This document shows, in pieces, positions 1 to 7,535 of a stretch of 10,740 nt of DNA. This stretch comes from Bacteroidota bacterium (GTDB lineage: Bacteria > Bacteroidota > Bacteroidia > Bacteroidales > B18-G4): assembly GCA_003648575.1 (NCBI GenBank), contig QMPN01000087.1, positions 1-10,740 of the forward strand. The letters are read 5' to 3'. The translations under genes were made by a program, and so were the position numbers. Within the stretch, counting starts at the first letter, position 1, and each line of letters opens with the position of its first letter. The notes beneath the pieces are model-generated. The model was not told where the DNA came from. It ran no database searches and saw only the letters and a list, made by a program, of their open reading frames with translations.

Positions 1-465
1 AATTATGACTTCCTGGTGGTCGATTGTTCTCCCTCCCTGGGCCTGATCACCGTGAATGCCCTCACTGCCTCTGATTCCGTGATCATTCCGGTGCAATGCG
101 AATATTTTGCTTTGGAAGGCCTGGGCAAACTACTCAACACCATCAAGATCGTTCAAACAAGGCTTAATGAGGACCTCGATATCGAGGGCATACTTCTCAC
201 GATGTTTGACTCCCGTCTTCGCCTTTCACGGCAGGTTGTAGATGAAGTTAAGACACATTTTCAGCAGATGGTATTTGAGACCATCATCAGCAGAAATACA
301 AAGCTGGGTGAAGCGCCCAGTTTCGGGGAAACGATCATTATGCATGATGCCAGCAGCACAGGTGCCATCAACTACCTGAACCTGGCCAGGGAGATCCTGC
401 AAAAGCATAACATGACAACGATCAACGAAGCAGATAAATACATAGATATTACTGATGAAAACTAA
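1..465 (+). CDS. parA: Chromosome-partitioning ATPase ParA (Soj family), C-terminal part, 5' end outside the window
   Basis: The frame is open from base 1, so the N-terminus, including the Walker A (P-loop), lies upstream; about 154 residues remain. The fragment opens with the Walker B strand ([14 protein letters not shown]). It then shows the ParA/Soj landmarks [18 protein letters not shown] and [16 protein letters not shown], followed by the usual C-terminal helix. The motif commonly read as DCPPSLG is DCSPSLG here, a mild variation. ParA binds DNA non-specifically in its ATP-bound dimeric form, and ParB stimulates its ATPase to move replication origins apart. The end overlaps the start of parB by 11 bases, which implies translational coupling. 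Its length and chromosomal neighbours argue for the chromosomal Soj-type protein rather than a plasmid ParA or MinD. The match is very clear; only the missing start limits the annotation. Confidence 0.96.
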   Translation, partial: NYDFLVVDCSPSLGLITVNALTASDSVIIPVQCEYFALEGLGKLLNTIKIVQTRLNEDLDIEGILLTMFDSRLRLSRQVVDEVKTHFQQMVFETIISRNTKLGEAPSFGETIIMHDASSTGAINYLNLAREILQKHNMTTINEADKYIDITDEN

Positions 466-1339
466 GAAAAAAGCATTGGGCAGAGGGCTGGATGCTATAT
501 TGCAAAGTCCTGAGACAGATATCACTTCGAAGGATATTTCGGGGAACTATGTGGTTGGGGCCATTGCTAATATTATGATCGAAAAGATAGAGGCCAATCC
601 TTTTCAGCCACGTGATCAGTTCGACGATGAACTCATTCAGGAGCTGGCATCCTCCATCAAAAAGCAGGGGATCATCCAGCCTATCACCGTCAGGAAGATG
701 GGCTATGACAAATACCAGATCATTTCCGGTGAACGCCGGCTCAGGGCTGCTAAAGTTGCCGGTCTGACTGAAGTACCATGCTATATCAGGGTTGCCAATG
801 ATGAGCAGATGCTGGAGATGGCCCTTATCGAAAATATCCATCGGAAAGACCTGAACGCTATTGAAATTGCCATCAGCTATCAACGGCTGTTGGAAGAATG
901 TGAGCTCACTCATGAAAAGCTCAGTGACCGGATCAGTAAAAACCGCTCAACCATTACCAATTACCTGCGACTTCTCAAGCTTCCCCCGGAAGCCCAACTT
1001 GCCATCCGCGACGGAAAGATCAGCATGGGTCATGCCAGGGCATTGATCAGTGTCGAAGATTCTGAAGTTCAGCTAAGCATACTGAGAAAAGCCATTTCCC
1101 GGGATTTATCAGTGCGCCAGGTTGAGGAACTGGTGCGAAATCTGCATGATAAGCCCCAGCCCACTCCAACTGAAAAGATTGAGCTACCGGCCTTTTTCAG
1201 CGAATCGGCCGTTGAGCTCCGGGAGAAGTATGGTGCGCATGTAAACATCAGCAGAAATACTAAGGGGAAGGGGCAAATCGTTATTTCCTTTGAATCAGAC
1301 CAGGATTTCAGTCGAATACTGTCATTGCTCGACAAGTGA
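455..1339 (+). CDS. parB: Chromosome-partitioning protein ParB (Spo0J family)
   Basis: This 294-residue protein has full family length. The N-terminus [11 protein letters not shown] is the conserved ParA-stimulating peptide of Spo0J proteins. The CTP-binding N-terminal domain follows, with NPFQPR (49-53), [13 protein letters not shown] (92-104) and the ENxxRxxLN motif (ENIHRKDLN, 126-134). A helix-turn-helix region lies around 153-172 ([20 protein letters not shown]), and a C-terminal dimerisation segment spans roughly 250-294. ParB loads at parS, spreads as a CTP-dependent sliding clamp and recruits SMC and ParA. The ATG at 455 lies inside the end of parA; no better start exists because the conserved peptide begins just after it. 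A 12-base gap leads to the next gene, so one transcript is likely. No convincing parS site is visible in the window. Confidence 0.97.
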   Translation: MKTKKKALGRGLDAILQSPETDITSKDISGNYVVGAIANIMIEKIEANPFQPRDQFDDELIQELASSIKKQGIIQPITVRKMGYDKYQIISGERRLRAAKVAGLTEVPCYIRVANDEQMLEMALIENIHRKDLNAIEIAISYQRLLEECELTHEKLSDRISKNRSTITNYLRLLKLPPEAQLAIRDGKISMGHARALISVEDSEVQLSILRKAISRDLSVRQVEELVRNLHDKPQPTPTEKIELPAFFSESAVELREKYGAHVNISRNTKGKGQIVISFESDQDFSRILSLLDK

Positions 1340-1351
1340 TCCTATCATCAT

Positions 1352-1969
1352 ATGCTTCAACACAAGACCACATCATTAAAAGCCAACGAGCATGGAAAAA
1401 GAGTATTTCCTTCCATGTTCCTGATATTTATATTGGGGCTTATGATGATCATGCTTCCTGCATCTGAGGTAAAAGCACAACAAAAAGCAAAGGCCGACAC
1501 TTCCCTGCACAAAGCTCACTCACCTACCAAAGCAGCTATTTTCTCAGCCGTATTGCCCGGTCTGGGACAGGGCTACAACAAAAAATACTGGAAGATCCCC
1601 ATAGTTTATGCCGGCTTTGGGCTGATCGCCTATTTTATTGTAAGCAATACCGATGAATACAAAAAATACAAAGAGGCCTATACATATGTGGCCAATGGCG
1701 ACTCGACTTATATCGACAATGACTATGTTGACACATATGATCAGCAGCAACTGCTCGATGGGAAGAATTACCATCAAAGAAACATGGAGCTGAGTTACAT
1801 CGTCGGAGGCCTGTGGTATCTGCTCAACATCATCGATGCCAGTGTGGATGCCCATTTTTTCGACTATGATATAAGCGAAGACCTTTCGATACGGATCGAC
1901 CCCATGATGCACATCAGAAAGGATGATTTTCAGCCTCTTACCGGCGTTAAACTTACCGTTAACTTTTAA
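1352..1969 (+). CDS. DUF5683 family membrane protein
   Basis: This 205-residue protein is typical of Bacteroidota, and its biochemical role is not known. The N-terminal region has a basic stretch (GKR, 15-17), a hydrophobic core (22-36) and a possible signal peptidase site after VKA (40-42). It could be cleaved, or the core could stay as an anchor. The family signature follows: PTKAAIFSAVLPGLGQGYN (58-76) and KKYWKIP, which runs into a membrane segment (about 83-98). A second segment lies near 147-163 (YIVGGLWYLLNIIDASVDAH). The PGxGQ-type motif resembles that of other small membrane proteins. The ATG at 1352 follows parB by 12 bases; an internal ATG at 1415 would keep only the hydrophobic core. 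The gene sits between parB and dapB, as in many Bacteroidota genomes, which suggests an envelope-related role, but that is inference. Confidence 0.85.
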   Translation: MLQHKTTSLKANEHGKRVFPSMFLIFILGLMMIMLPASEVKAQQKAKADTSLHKAHSPTKAAIFSAVLPGLGQGYNKKYWKIPIVYAGFGLIAYFIVSNTDEYKKYKEAYTYVANGDSTYIDNDYVDTYDQQQLLDGKNYHQRNMELSYIVGGLWYLLNIIDASVDAHFFDYDISEDLSIRIDPMMHIRKDDFQPLTGVKLTVNF

Positions 1970-1979
1970 AGCAACAGAT

Positions 1980-2702
1980 GTGAAAATTGCAATCATTGGA
2001 TATGGACGTATGGGCAAGGAGATAGAGGAAATGGCCCTGAGCCGCAATCATGAGATCGTGGCTGTTGTCGATAATGAAAACGACTGGAAGGAATCGGAAA
2101 ATGCACTCTCGACGGCAGACGTAGCAATAGAGTTCAGTATGCCTGATATGGCGATCAAAAACATCAAGCGATGCTTCGAAGCCGGGCTCCCTGTTGTTAG
2201 CGGTACTACAGGATGGACATCATCCTTTGCAGAATTAAAAGACAACTGCATCGAAGGAGGGCATTCTTTCTTTTATGCCAGCAATTTCAGTCCCGGCATG
2301 AACATGATGTTTGAATTGAATAAAAGGCTGGCCGCACTGATGGGCAAGCATCCACATTATCGTATCCTCATCGAAGAGATACATCACTCAGGAAAGAAAG
2401 ATGCTCCCAGCGGGACGGCTATCACCCTGGCCAATGAGATTATCGATGCTCATCCTTTGAAAGAAAAATGGGTCAACAAGCCTGCTTTCGATCCTTCTGA
2501 ACTGGAAATCATATCCATTAGAAGGGAACAGGTAGCCGGAACCCATTTTGTGAAATATGATTCCGATATCGACAGCCTGGAGATCAAACATAGCGCCCAT
2601 TCGAGAAAAGGCTTCGCCCTCGGAGCTCTTCTGGCAGCAGAATGGCTGAATGGCAGGAAAGGGTGTTTCGGCATGTCGGACATGCTTTATGATGAGGGAT
2701 AG
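1980..2702 (+). CDS. dapB: 4-hydroxy-tetrahydrodipicolinate reductase DapB
   Basis: DapB reduces hydroxy-tetrahydrodipicolinate with NAD(P)H in the cytoplasm, the second committed step towards meso-diaminopimelate and lysine. With the GTG start at 1980 it has 240 residues, the usual size. The Rossmann motif GYGRMG falls at residues 7-12. SGTTGW (74-79) is the cofactor/substrate loop. EEIHHSGKKDAPSGTA (132-147) carries the catalytic His135 and Lys139 by analogy with E. coli H159/K163. HSAHSR (204-209) is near the C-terminal end. An in-frame ATG at 1923 would add 19 residues that overlap the previous gene and precede the conserved first beta strand (KIAIIG), so GTG is preferred. The gap from the DUF5683 gene is 10 bases. 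An ATG at 1978 overlaps the GTG and meets TGA at once. Diaminopimelate feeds peptidoglycan synthesis, which fits the envelope and division genes nearby. Confidence 0.96.
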   Translation: MKIAIIGYGRMGKEIEEMALSRNHEIVAVVDNENDWKESENALSTADVAIEFSMPDMAIKNIKRCFEAGLPVVSGTTGWTSSFAELKDNCIEGGHSFFYASNFSPGMNMMFELNKRLAALMGKHPHYRILIEEIHHSGKKDAPSGTAITLANEIIDAHPLKEKWVNKPAFDPSELEIISIRREQVAGTHFVKYDSDIDSLEIKHSAHSRKGFALGALLAAEWLNGRKGCFGMSDMLYDEG

Positions 2703-2753
2703 AGGGCATTTCAGGTTTAACAATATTTAACACCGAACAAAGGTCCAAAAATG

Positions 2754-2770
2754 AAAATTAGCCTAATTTT
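2754..2770. repeat. Perfect 7-bp inverted repeat overlapping the lepB -7 element
   Basis: AAAATTA (2754-2760), spacer GCC, TAATTTT (2764-2770). The right arm is also the first seven bases of the candidate -7 element TAATTTTG. A second nested pair, AGCC (2760-2763) and GGCT (2771-2774), surrounds the right arm. It could be an operator for a dimeric regulator or a chance feature of AT-rich DNA. No U-tract follows, so it does not look like a terminator for dapB. Confidence 0.55.
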
Positions 2771-2789
2771 GGCTTAAAATATAACACTA
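2764..2789 (+). promoter_or_regulatory. Candidate promoter of lepB, Bacteroidota -7 element plus 13-mer
   Basis: TAATTTTG (2764-2771) fits the TAnnTTTG -7 consensus of the Bacteroidota primary sigma factor exactly. After five bases (GCTTA) comes AAATATAACACTA (2777-2789), whose last A is the first base of the lepB ATG. No clear TTG or TTTG -33 element lies at the expected distance. Transcription would start very close to the ATG, giving a very short leader. The same -7 and the same 13-mer recur before the gene at 10546. The 86-base gap after dapB, long compared with its neighbours, supports a separate promoter here. Confidence 0.6.
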
Positions 2790-4309
2790 TGAGTGGCTAC
2801 GATATTATTCTGATCATTACCCTGATACTCTCAACCGCAGGCCTCTGGAAGATTTTTGAGAAAGCGGGTCATGCCGGGTGGAAGGCCCTGGTGCCCTTTC
2901 TGAACTTTTATATCTGGCTAAAGATCATCAAGAAGCCTCTGTGGTGGTATATCTTCATACTGATGCCTTTCATCAATGTTTTTGTAATCCTACTCATGGT
3001 GGTAGAGATTCTTAAATGTTTTGGCAAGGAAAGCATTGGTGCTCAGGCCCTGGGAGTACTCGTACCCTTTATATACCTGCCCTACCTGGGATTTTCCTCC
3101 AGCGAGATCTATGTTGATCCTGATGAACGTGAAAAAGTAAAGAAGGGTGCAGTCCGTGAATGGATTGATGCCGTCATCTTTGCAGTAGTTGCAGCTACCA
3201 TCATCCGGACCTTCTTCATCGAGGCCTATACCATCCCTACTTCCTCTATGGAGGGATCCTTACTCAGGGGGGATTTTCTTTTTGTGAGCAAGGTAGCTTA
3301 TGGGCCCAGAGTTCCCATGACACCCCTCTCCTTCCCCTTTGTACATCATACCCTGCCATTAAGTAGCACCAAAAAGTCTTACCTGGAGTGGATCAGCCTG
3401 CCTTACTATCGATATATGGGGCTAAGTGAAATTGAAAGATATGACGCCGTGGTTTTTAATTACCCCGACGGCGATACATTATCAAATGTTTATCAAAGCA
3501 ATGACAGCTACTACAGCCTGATGAGACAGAATGGAAGACGTGATGTCTGGAATAACAAACGCAGGTATGGCGACATCATCGCACGGCCGGTAGACAAGCG
3601 TGAAAATTATATCAAACGTTGTGTCGGCCTTCCCGGCGACAGTATTCAGATCATCGACCAGACTGTATTTATTAATGGAGTGGCCCTCGAGAATCCGAAG
3701 TATGCCCAATTCAGTTACCAGGTAATCACTGACGGGTCAAGGCTGAGCAAGCGTCTGATCGATAATCTTGAGATCCATGAGGTCGTTCCTTCTGCCAACC
3801 CGGGTATCTCATACGCTTATATGAATGAATCATCAGCGGAAAGGCTGGCGCAGACTTCCATCGTAAAATCAGTGACCAAACTCACCCATCCTGCCCACAA
3901 TCCTGATGACTTGAAAAGAATCTACCCCTATAAGCCATCTTTTGGATGGAGCGTAGATAACTTTGGACCGCTTTATATTCCTAAAGCAGGTGAAAGCATA
4001 GCCCTTAATGCCGTCAACATCGACCTCTACCGCAGGGTGATACACGCCTACGAAGGCCATGACCTGCTGGTAAAAGATGGTAAAGTGTTTATCGATGGCG
4101 AAGCCACTGACTCATATACTTTCGAGATGAATTATTACTTCATGATGGGTGACAACAGGCACAATTCAGCCGACTCACGCTATTGGGGATTTGTCCCGGA
4201 AGATCATATCGTTGGTAAGGCAGTTTTCGTGTGGCTATCTCTCGCACCGGACAAAAGCTGGTTCCAGGGCAAGATCAGGTGGGATAAACTTTTCCGCTTC
4301 GTGAATTAG
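2789..4309 (+). CDS. lepB: Signal peptidase I, long Bacteroidota form with N-terminal DUF5684-like membrane domain
   Basis: This 506-residue inner-membrane serine protease removes signal peptides from exported proteins. Residues 1-105 form a hydrophobic domain with several membrane segments resembling DUF5684 (AGHAGWKALVPFLNFYIWLK, 26-45). The protease proper starts around 123 with a membrane anchor (127-143). The catalytic Ser153 lies in IPTSSMEGSLLRGD (149-162). The general-base Lys276 is in NYIKRCVGLPGDSI (273-286). Box E is GDNRHNSADSRYWG (454-467), followed by VGKAVFVW. The catalytic Ser/Lys dyad is intact. The protein is much longer than E. coli LepB (324 residues). The excess is the N-terminal domain, a linker between Ser153 and Lys276, and about 165 residues between the Lys box and box E. 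The gene stands alone between two candidate promoters. Confidence 0.95.
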   Translation: MSGYDIILIITLILSTAGLWKIFEKAGHAGWKALVPFLNFYIWLKIIKKPLWWYIFILMPFINVFVILLMVVEILKCFGKESIGAQALGVLVPFIYLPYLGFSSSEIYVDPDEREKVKKGAVREWIDAVIFAVVAATIIRTFFIEAYTIPTSSMEGSLLRGDFLFVSKVAYGPRVPMTPLSFPFVHHTLPLSSTKKSYLEWISLPYYRYMGLSEIERYDAVVFNYPDGDTLSNVYQSNDSYYSLMRQNGRRDVWNNKRRYGDIIARPVDKRENYIKRCVGLPGDSIQIIDQTVFINGVALENPKYAQFSYQVITDGSRLSKRLIDNLEIHEVVPSANPGISYAYMNESSAERLAQTSIVKSVTKLTHPAHNPDDLKRIYPYKPSFGWSVDNFGPLYIPKAGESIALNAVNIDLYRRVIHAYEGHDLLVKDGKVFIDGEATDSYTFEMNYYFMMGDNRHNSADSRYWGFVPEDHIVGKAVFVWLSLAPDKSWFQGKIRWDKLFRFVN

Positions 4310-4320
4310 TATTACCTTTG
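4291..4320 (+). promoter_or_regulatory. Candidate promoter for the DUF4412-ftsK-lolA run
   Basis: TACCTTTG at 4313-4320 is an exact match to the TAnnTTTG -7 element. TTTC at 4291-4294, with an 18-base spacer, is a possible weak -33 element. The promoter starts inside the last codons of lepB and places transcription a few bases after 4320, ahead of the ATG at 4351. It also explains why a TTG at 4318 cannot be the real start of the next gene. Confidence 0.65.
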
Positions 4321-4350
4321 ACTATTATAAATATTCCAAAACGAATTAAA

Positions 4351-5022
4351 ATGAAAAGAATTCTCAGTTTCATGATGATCGCAGCGATCATTATGGGTTT
4401 ATCATCTTCTGCCATTGGCAAGGAATTCAGTGGTGTGATCACTTATAAGATTACCTATCCGGGTACGGAAGTTGATGCTTCTATGGCAGCCATGATGCCA
4501 AAAATGGCTGTTCTTACCATCAAAGAACATATGTCCAAGTTTGAGATCAACATGGGACAAATGGGGTCACAGGTTCAGATCTTCGACGGTGATGCGAATA
4601 CCGCCACTACTGTTATGAATATGATGGGACAAAAGTTGTATTATGTTGAAACAATAGAGGATGTAGATGTTGAAGCCGACGAAAAGGTGTCTATCGACGT
4701 TAAAGACGAGACCAAAGAAATAGCCGGTTACGAGTGCACCAAAGCAGTTGTTACTGTAAATGAGGGCGGTGAAGAGATGTTGTTCACGATCTATTATACA
4801 GAAGAAATCGGATCATCTTCTATGAATATGGATAGCCCATATTTTAAAGATATACCCGGTGCTATGCTTGAGTTTGAGATCAATACCGGCGGAGGAACCA
4901 TGAAGATGGAAGCCATCAATGTTGACAAGAAGAAAGTAGCTGATTCCGAGTTTGAGGTTCCTGAAGGCTATGAGGAAAAAACTGAAGAAGAATTCAATCA
5001 AATGTTTGGCGGCGGTATGTAA
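4351..5022 (+). CDS. Secreted Met-rich DUF4412/GLPGLI-like protein
   Basis: This 223-residue protein has a signal peptide (MKR, then a hydrophobic core at 5-20, probably cut near residue 23). The mature chain opens with KEFSGVITYKITYP, typical of Bacteroidota DUF4412 and GLPGLI-type proteins. The segment KDIPGAMLEFEI (166-177) resembles the GLPGLI signature. Such proteins are predicted periplasmic or outer-membrane beta-rich proteins of unknown function. About 22 of the 223 residues are Met, many clustered (MAAMMPKM, MGQMG, MNMMGQ) and ending in MFGGGM. The start at 4351 is chosen because it gives the signal peptide and lies downstream of the -7 element at 4313; the open frame extends to a TTG at 4318 but would overlap that element. 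ftsK follows after 19 bases. The family call is moderately sure; the function is unknown. Confidence 0.72.
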   Translation: MKRILSFMMIAAIIMGLSSSAIGKEFSGVITYKITYPGTEVDASMAAMMPKMAVLTIKEHMSKFEINMGQMGSQVQIFDGDANTATTVMNMMGQKLYYVETIEDVDVEADEKVSIDVKDETKEIAGYECTKAVVTVNEGGEEMLFTIYYTEEIGSSSMNMDSPYFKDIPGAMLEFEINTGGGTMKMEAINVDKKKVADSEFEVPEGYEEKTEEEFNQMFGGGM

Positions 5023-5041
5023 CAGATATCAAGAAGGATAG

Positions 5042-7534
5042 ATGCCAATAAGGACAAATCAATTAAAGCGGGACGAAGCTGCGGCAAAAAAGACACGCAG
5101 CAAGACAACAAAGAAGAAAAGCACCAAAAAGCGGTCGACTAAAAGTGGCAGATCGTGGTTTGACTTTTTGAGGAATGAAAAGTTTCTCAGGCTGTGTGGG
5201 TTTTTTCTTGTTCTGCTATCCTTTTATCTGCTTCTATCCTTTATTTCCTACCTGGTAAACTGGTTTAGCGGAAGCAGCGACGACCTGTTCACAGCGATAC
5301 CTTTCCGTGATGTCCTCGTAAACGAAAACCTAGTAGCTGCAAACTGGGGCGGGCGTATGGGTGCTGCCCTTTCAGGCTTATTTATCAAAAAATGGTTTGG
5401 AGCCTCCTCTCTGCTATTTTGCCTGTTCTTCTTTGTTTGGGGATATAAACTGCTGTTTCAGAAAGCACTTCTCCCGCTTGGGAAGACCTTTCGCTGGTCG
5501 TTTATTGCACTGCTCTGGCTTTCGCTGGCCTTTGCATTGATCTTCAAGAATTCGGAGATGAACATCCTGGGCGGCATTTTTGGTTATGAGTTGAACAACT
5601 ATCTGGATGGCTTCGTGGGCCCTCCTGGAACCATCTTCCTGCTGGTGTTTGTTTTTTTTGGTTTCCTGATCATCAACTTCAATTTCAAACTGGGCTTCAG
5701 GAAGAAGGAGCCGAAAGAATCTGCAGATGACGATAATCCGGGGAAAAATAAACCTAAAGAAGACATATACAATACCGTTGAGTTTTCGGTAACCGAAGAT
5801 GAAAAGATAGAAAAAGATCCTGTTCCGGCAGAACAGAACGAAGATGTTATCGAAGAAACTGAGAAAGCTGAAAGCGACCTTCCATTCGATAATCCTGCAA
5901 CTGATGCAGGGGAAGAGGAAGAAAAGCCCGATTCCGGTATTGAATTAACGATTGAAGAGACAGAGGTAGAAAAGACTCTTGATAAAAGTACCACGGCCCA
6001 TCATACCATCGATACTGAGTACGATCCTAAACTGGACCTGGGGCATTATAAATATCCCACTCTCGACCTGCTTGATGACCATGGTGAGGGAGGCGTAGGT
6101 GTTGAAAAAGAAGAGCTGGAGTCGAACAAGGAAAAGATCGTCAATACGCTGTTGAATTATAATATTAAGATCGACAAGATCAAGGCCACCATCGGGCCCA
6201 CGGTTACGCTTTATGAGATCATCCCGGCCCCCGGGGTGAGGATATCGAAGATCAAGAATCTGGAAGATGACATTGCCCTGAGCCTTTCAGCCATGGGAAT
6301 ACGTATTATAGCACCCATTCCCGGGAAAGGAACCATTGGCATAGAGGTACCCAATCAAAAAAGTGACACCGTTTCCATGAAGTCAATACTCTCTTCAGAA
6401 AAATTTCAGAACGCAAAATACGAGCTCCCGTTTGGTCTTGGGAAGACCATTGCCAACGAAAGCTATATAGCAGATCTCACCAAAATGCCCCACATTCTGA
6501 TGGCTGGAGCCACCGGACAGGGTAAATCTGTTGGTTTGAATGCCATCCTCACATCTTTACTGTATAAAAAGCATCCTGCTGAGCTCAAGTTCATCCTTGT
6601 TGACCCGAAGAAGGTGGAGCTTACGCTATTCTCAAAGATAGAAAGACATTTTCTGGCCAAGTTGCCTGACTCGGAAGAAGCCATCATTACCGATACGCGC
6701 AAGGTAGTTCGCACACTAAACTCCTTAAGTATAGAGATGGACCACCGCTATGAGTTGCTCAAGGATGCCCAGGTGAGGAATATCAAGGAGTATAATGTAA
6801 AATTCATCAACAGGAAGCTGAACCCCGAACATGGCCATAAATACCTGCCATACCTCGTGCTTGTTGTGGATGAGTTTGCCGACCTTATCATGACTGCCGG
6901 CAAAGAAATCGAGAATCCCTTAACAAGGCTGGCACAGCTTGCCAGGGCTGTAGGCATCCACCTTATCATTGCTACACAACGGCCATCAGTAAATATTATC
7001 ACCGGGACCATTAAAGCAAACTTCCCTGCCCGTATCGCATACAGGGTCATTTCCAAGATCGACTCCCGCACCATCCTCGATACAGGAGGTGCCGACCAGC
7101 TCATCGGACGCGGCGACATGCTGCTTTCGACGGGAAGCGAACTGGTAAGGCTGCAGTGTGCTTTTGTAGATACCCCTGAGATAGAACGCATCACCGATTT
7201 TATCGGTTCTCAGCGGGCTTATCCGCATGCCTTCCACCTCCCTGAATATGCAGATGAGGAACAGGATGGGCCAAATGATTTCGATCCCAATGACCGTGAC
7301 GAGCTGTTTGAAGAAGCAGCAAGGATCATTGTACAAACCCAGCAGGGTTCCACTTCTCTGCTACAGCGTAAGCTGAAGCTTGGATATAACCGCGCCGGCA
7401 GGATCATTGACCAACTCGAGGCCGCAGGCATTGTCGGACCCTTCGAGGGAAGCAAAGCCAGGGAAGTAATAATCTTGGATGAACACAGTTTGGACCAGTT
7501 TTTGAAGAGTTTAAATGAACCCAATGAGTTATAA
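5042..7534 (+). CDS. ftsK: DNA translocase FtsK/SpoIIIE
   Basis: FtsK pumps DNA through the closing septum and coordinates chromosome dimer resolution with division. This is a full-length 830-residue protein. A very basic N-terminus (RSKTTKKKSTKKRSTKSGR, 19-37) leads to about four membrane segments between 48 and 214. A strongly acidic linker (about 225-315) follows. The motor has Walker A GATGQGKS (489-496), DPKKVELTLF (521-530), Walker B LVLVVDEFADL (605-615) and ATQRPSVNIITG (644-655). The C-terminal winged-helix gamma domain, which reads polar DNA sequences, lies near 756-812 (STSLLQRKLKLGYNRAGRIIDQLE within it). AAGAAGGA at 5031-5038 may act as a ribosome-binding site, although it is only 3 bases from the ATG. 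lolA begins one base after the stop. The assignment is secure. Confidence 0.97.
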   Translation: MPIRTNQLKRDEAAAKKTRSKTTKKKSTKKRSTKSGRSWFDFLRNEKFLRLCGFFLVLLSFYLLLSFISYLVNWFSGSSDDLFTAIPFRDVLVNENLVAANWGGRMGAALSGLFIKKWFGASSLLFCLFFFVWGYKLLFQKALLPLGKTFRWSFIALLWLSLAFALIFKNSEMNILGGIFGYELNNYLDGFVGPPGTIFLLVFVFFGFLIINFNFKLGFRKKEPKESADDDNPGKNKPKEDIYNTVEFSVTEDEKIEKDPVPAEQNEDVIEETEKAESDLPFDNPATDAGEEEEKPDSGIELTIEETEVEKTLDKSTTAHHTIDTEYDPKLDLGHYKYPTLDLLDDHGEGGVGVEKEELESNKEKIVNTLLNYNIKIDKIKATIGPTVTLYEIIPAPGVRISKIKNLEDDIALSLSAMGIRIIAPIPGKGTIGIEVPNQKSDTVSMKSILSSEKFQNAKYELPFGLGKTIANESYIADLTKMPHILMAGATGQGKSVGLNAILTSLLYKKHPAELKFILVDPKKVELTLFSKIERHFLAKLPDSEEAIITDTRKVVRTLNSLSIEMDHRYELLKDAQVRNIKEYNVKFINRKLNPEHGHKYLPYLVLVVDEFADLIMTAGKEIENPLTRLAQLARAVGIHLIIATQRPSVNIITGTIKANFPARIAYRVISKIDSRTILDTGGADQLIGRGDMLLSTGSELVRLQCAFVDTPEIERITDFIGSQRAYPHAFHLPEYADEEQDGPNDFDPNDRDELFEEAARIIVQTQQGSTSLLQRKLKLGYNRAGRIIDQLEAAGIVGPFEGSKAREVIILDEHSLDQFLKSLNEPNEL

Positions 7535-7535
7535 G

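Noticed and set aside
609..614. CACGTG core inside parB as a possible parS site
   Set aside because: Only the six central bases fit; the flanks (CAGC on the left, ATCA on the right) do not form the 16-base palindrome TGTTTCACGTGAAACA, so there is no real support.
1923..1979. ATG at 1923 as the start of dapB
   Set aside because: The added 19 residues overlap the DUF5683 coding end and precede the conserved first Rossmann strand; GTG at 1980 gives normal family length.
1544..2047. 167-codon minus-strand frame across DUF5683 and dapB
   Set aside because: It spans the junction of two well-supported plus-strand genes and has no signal or recognisable domain.
2703..2763. Rho-independent terminator after dapB
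   Set aside because: The only hairpin nearby is the AT-only repeat at 2754-2770, with no GC stem and no following T-run on the plus strand.
4318..4350. TTG at 4318 as the start of the DUF4412-like gene
   Set aside because: It overlaps the -7 element at 4313-4320 and would place 11 residues in front of a well-formed signal peptide starting at 4351.
5599..5994. 131-codon minus-strand frame opposite ftsK
   Set aside because: It is the Ser-rich mirror of the acidic FtsK linker; no start context, no family, and ftsK is certain on the other strand.
6748..7194. 148-codon minus-strand frame opposite the FtsK motor domain
   Set aside because: Shadow frame of a strongly conserved coding region; composition and lack of motifs do not suggest a real protein.
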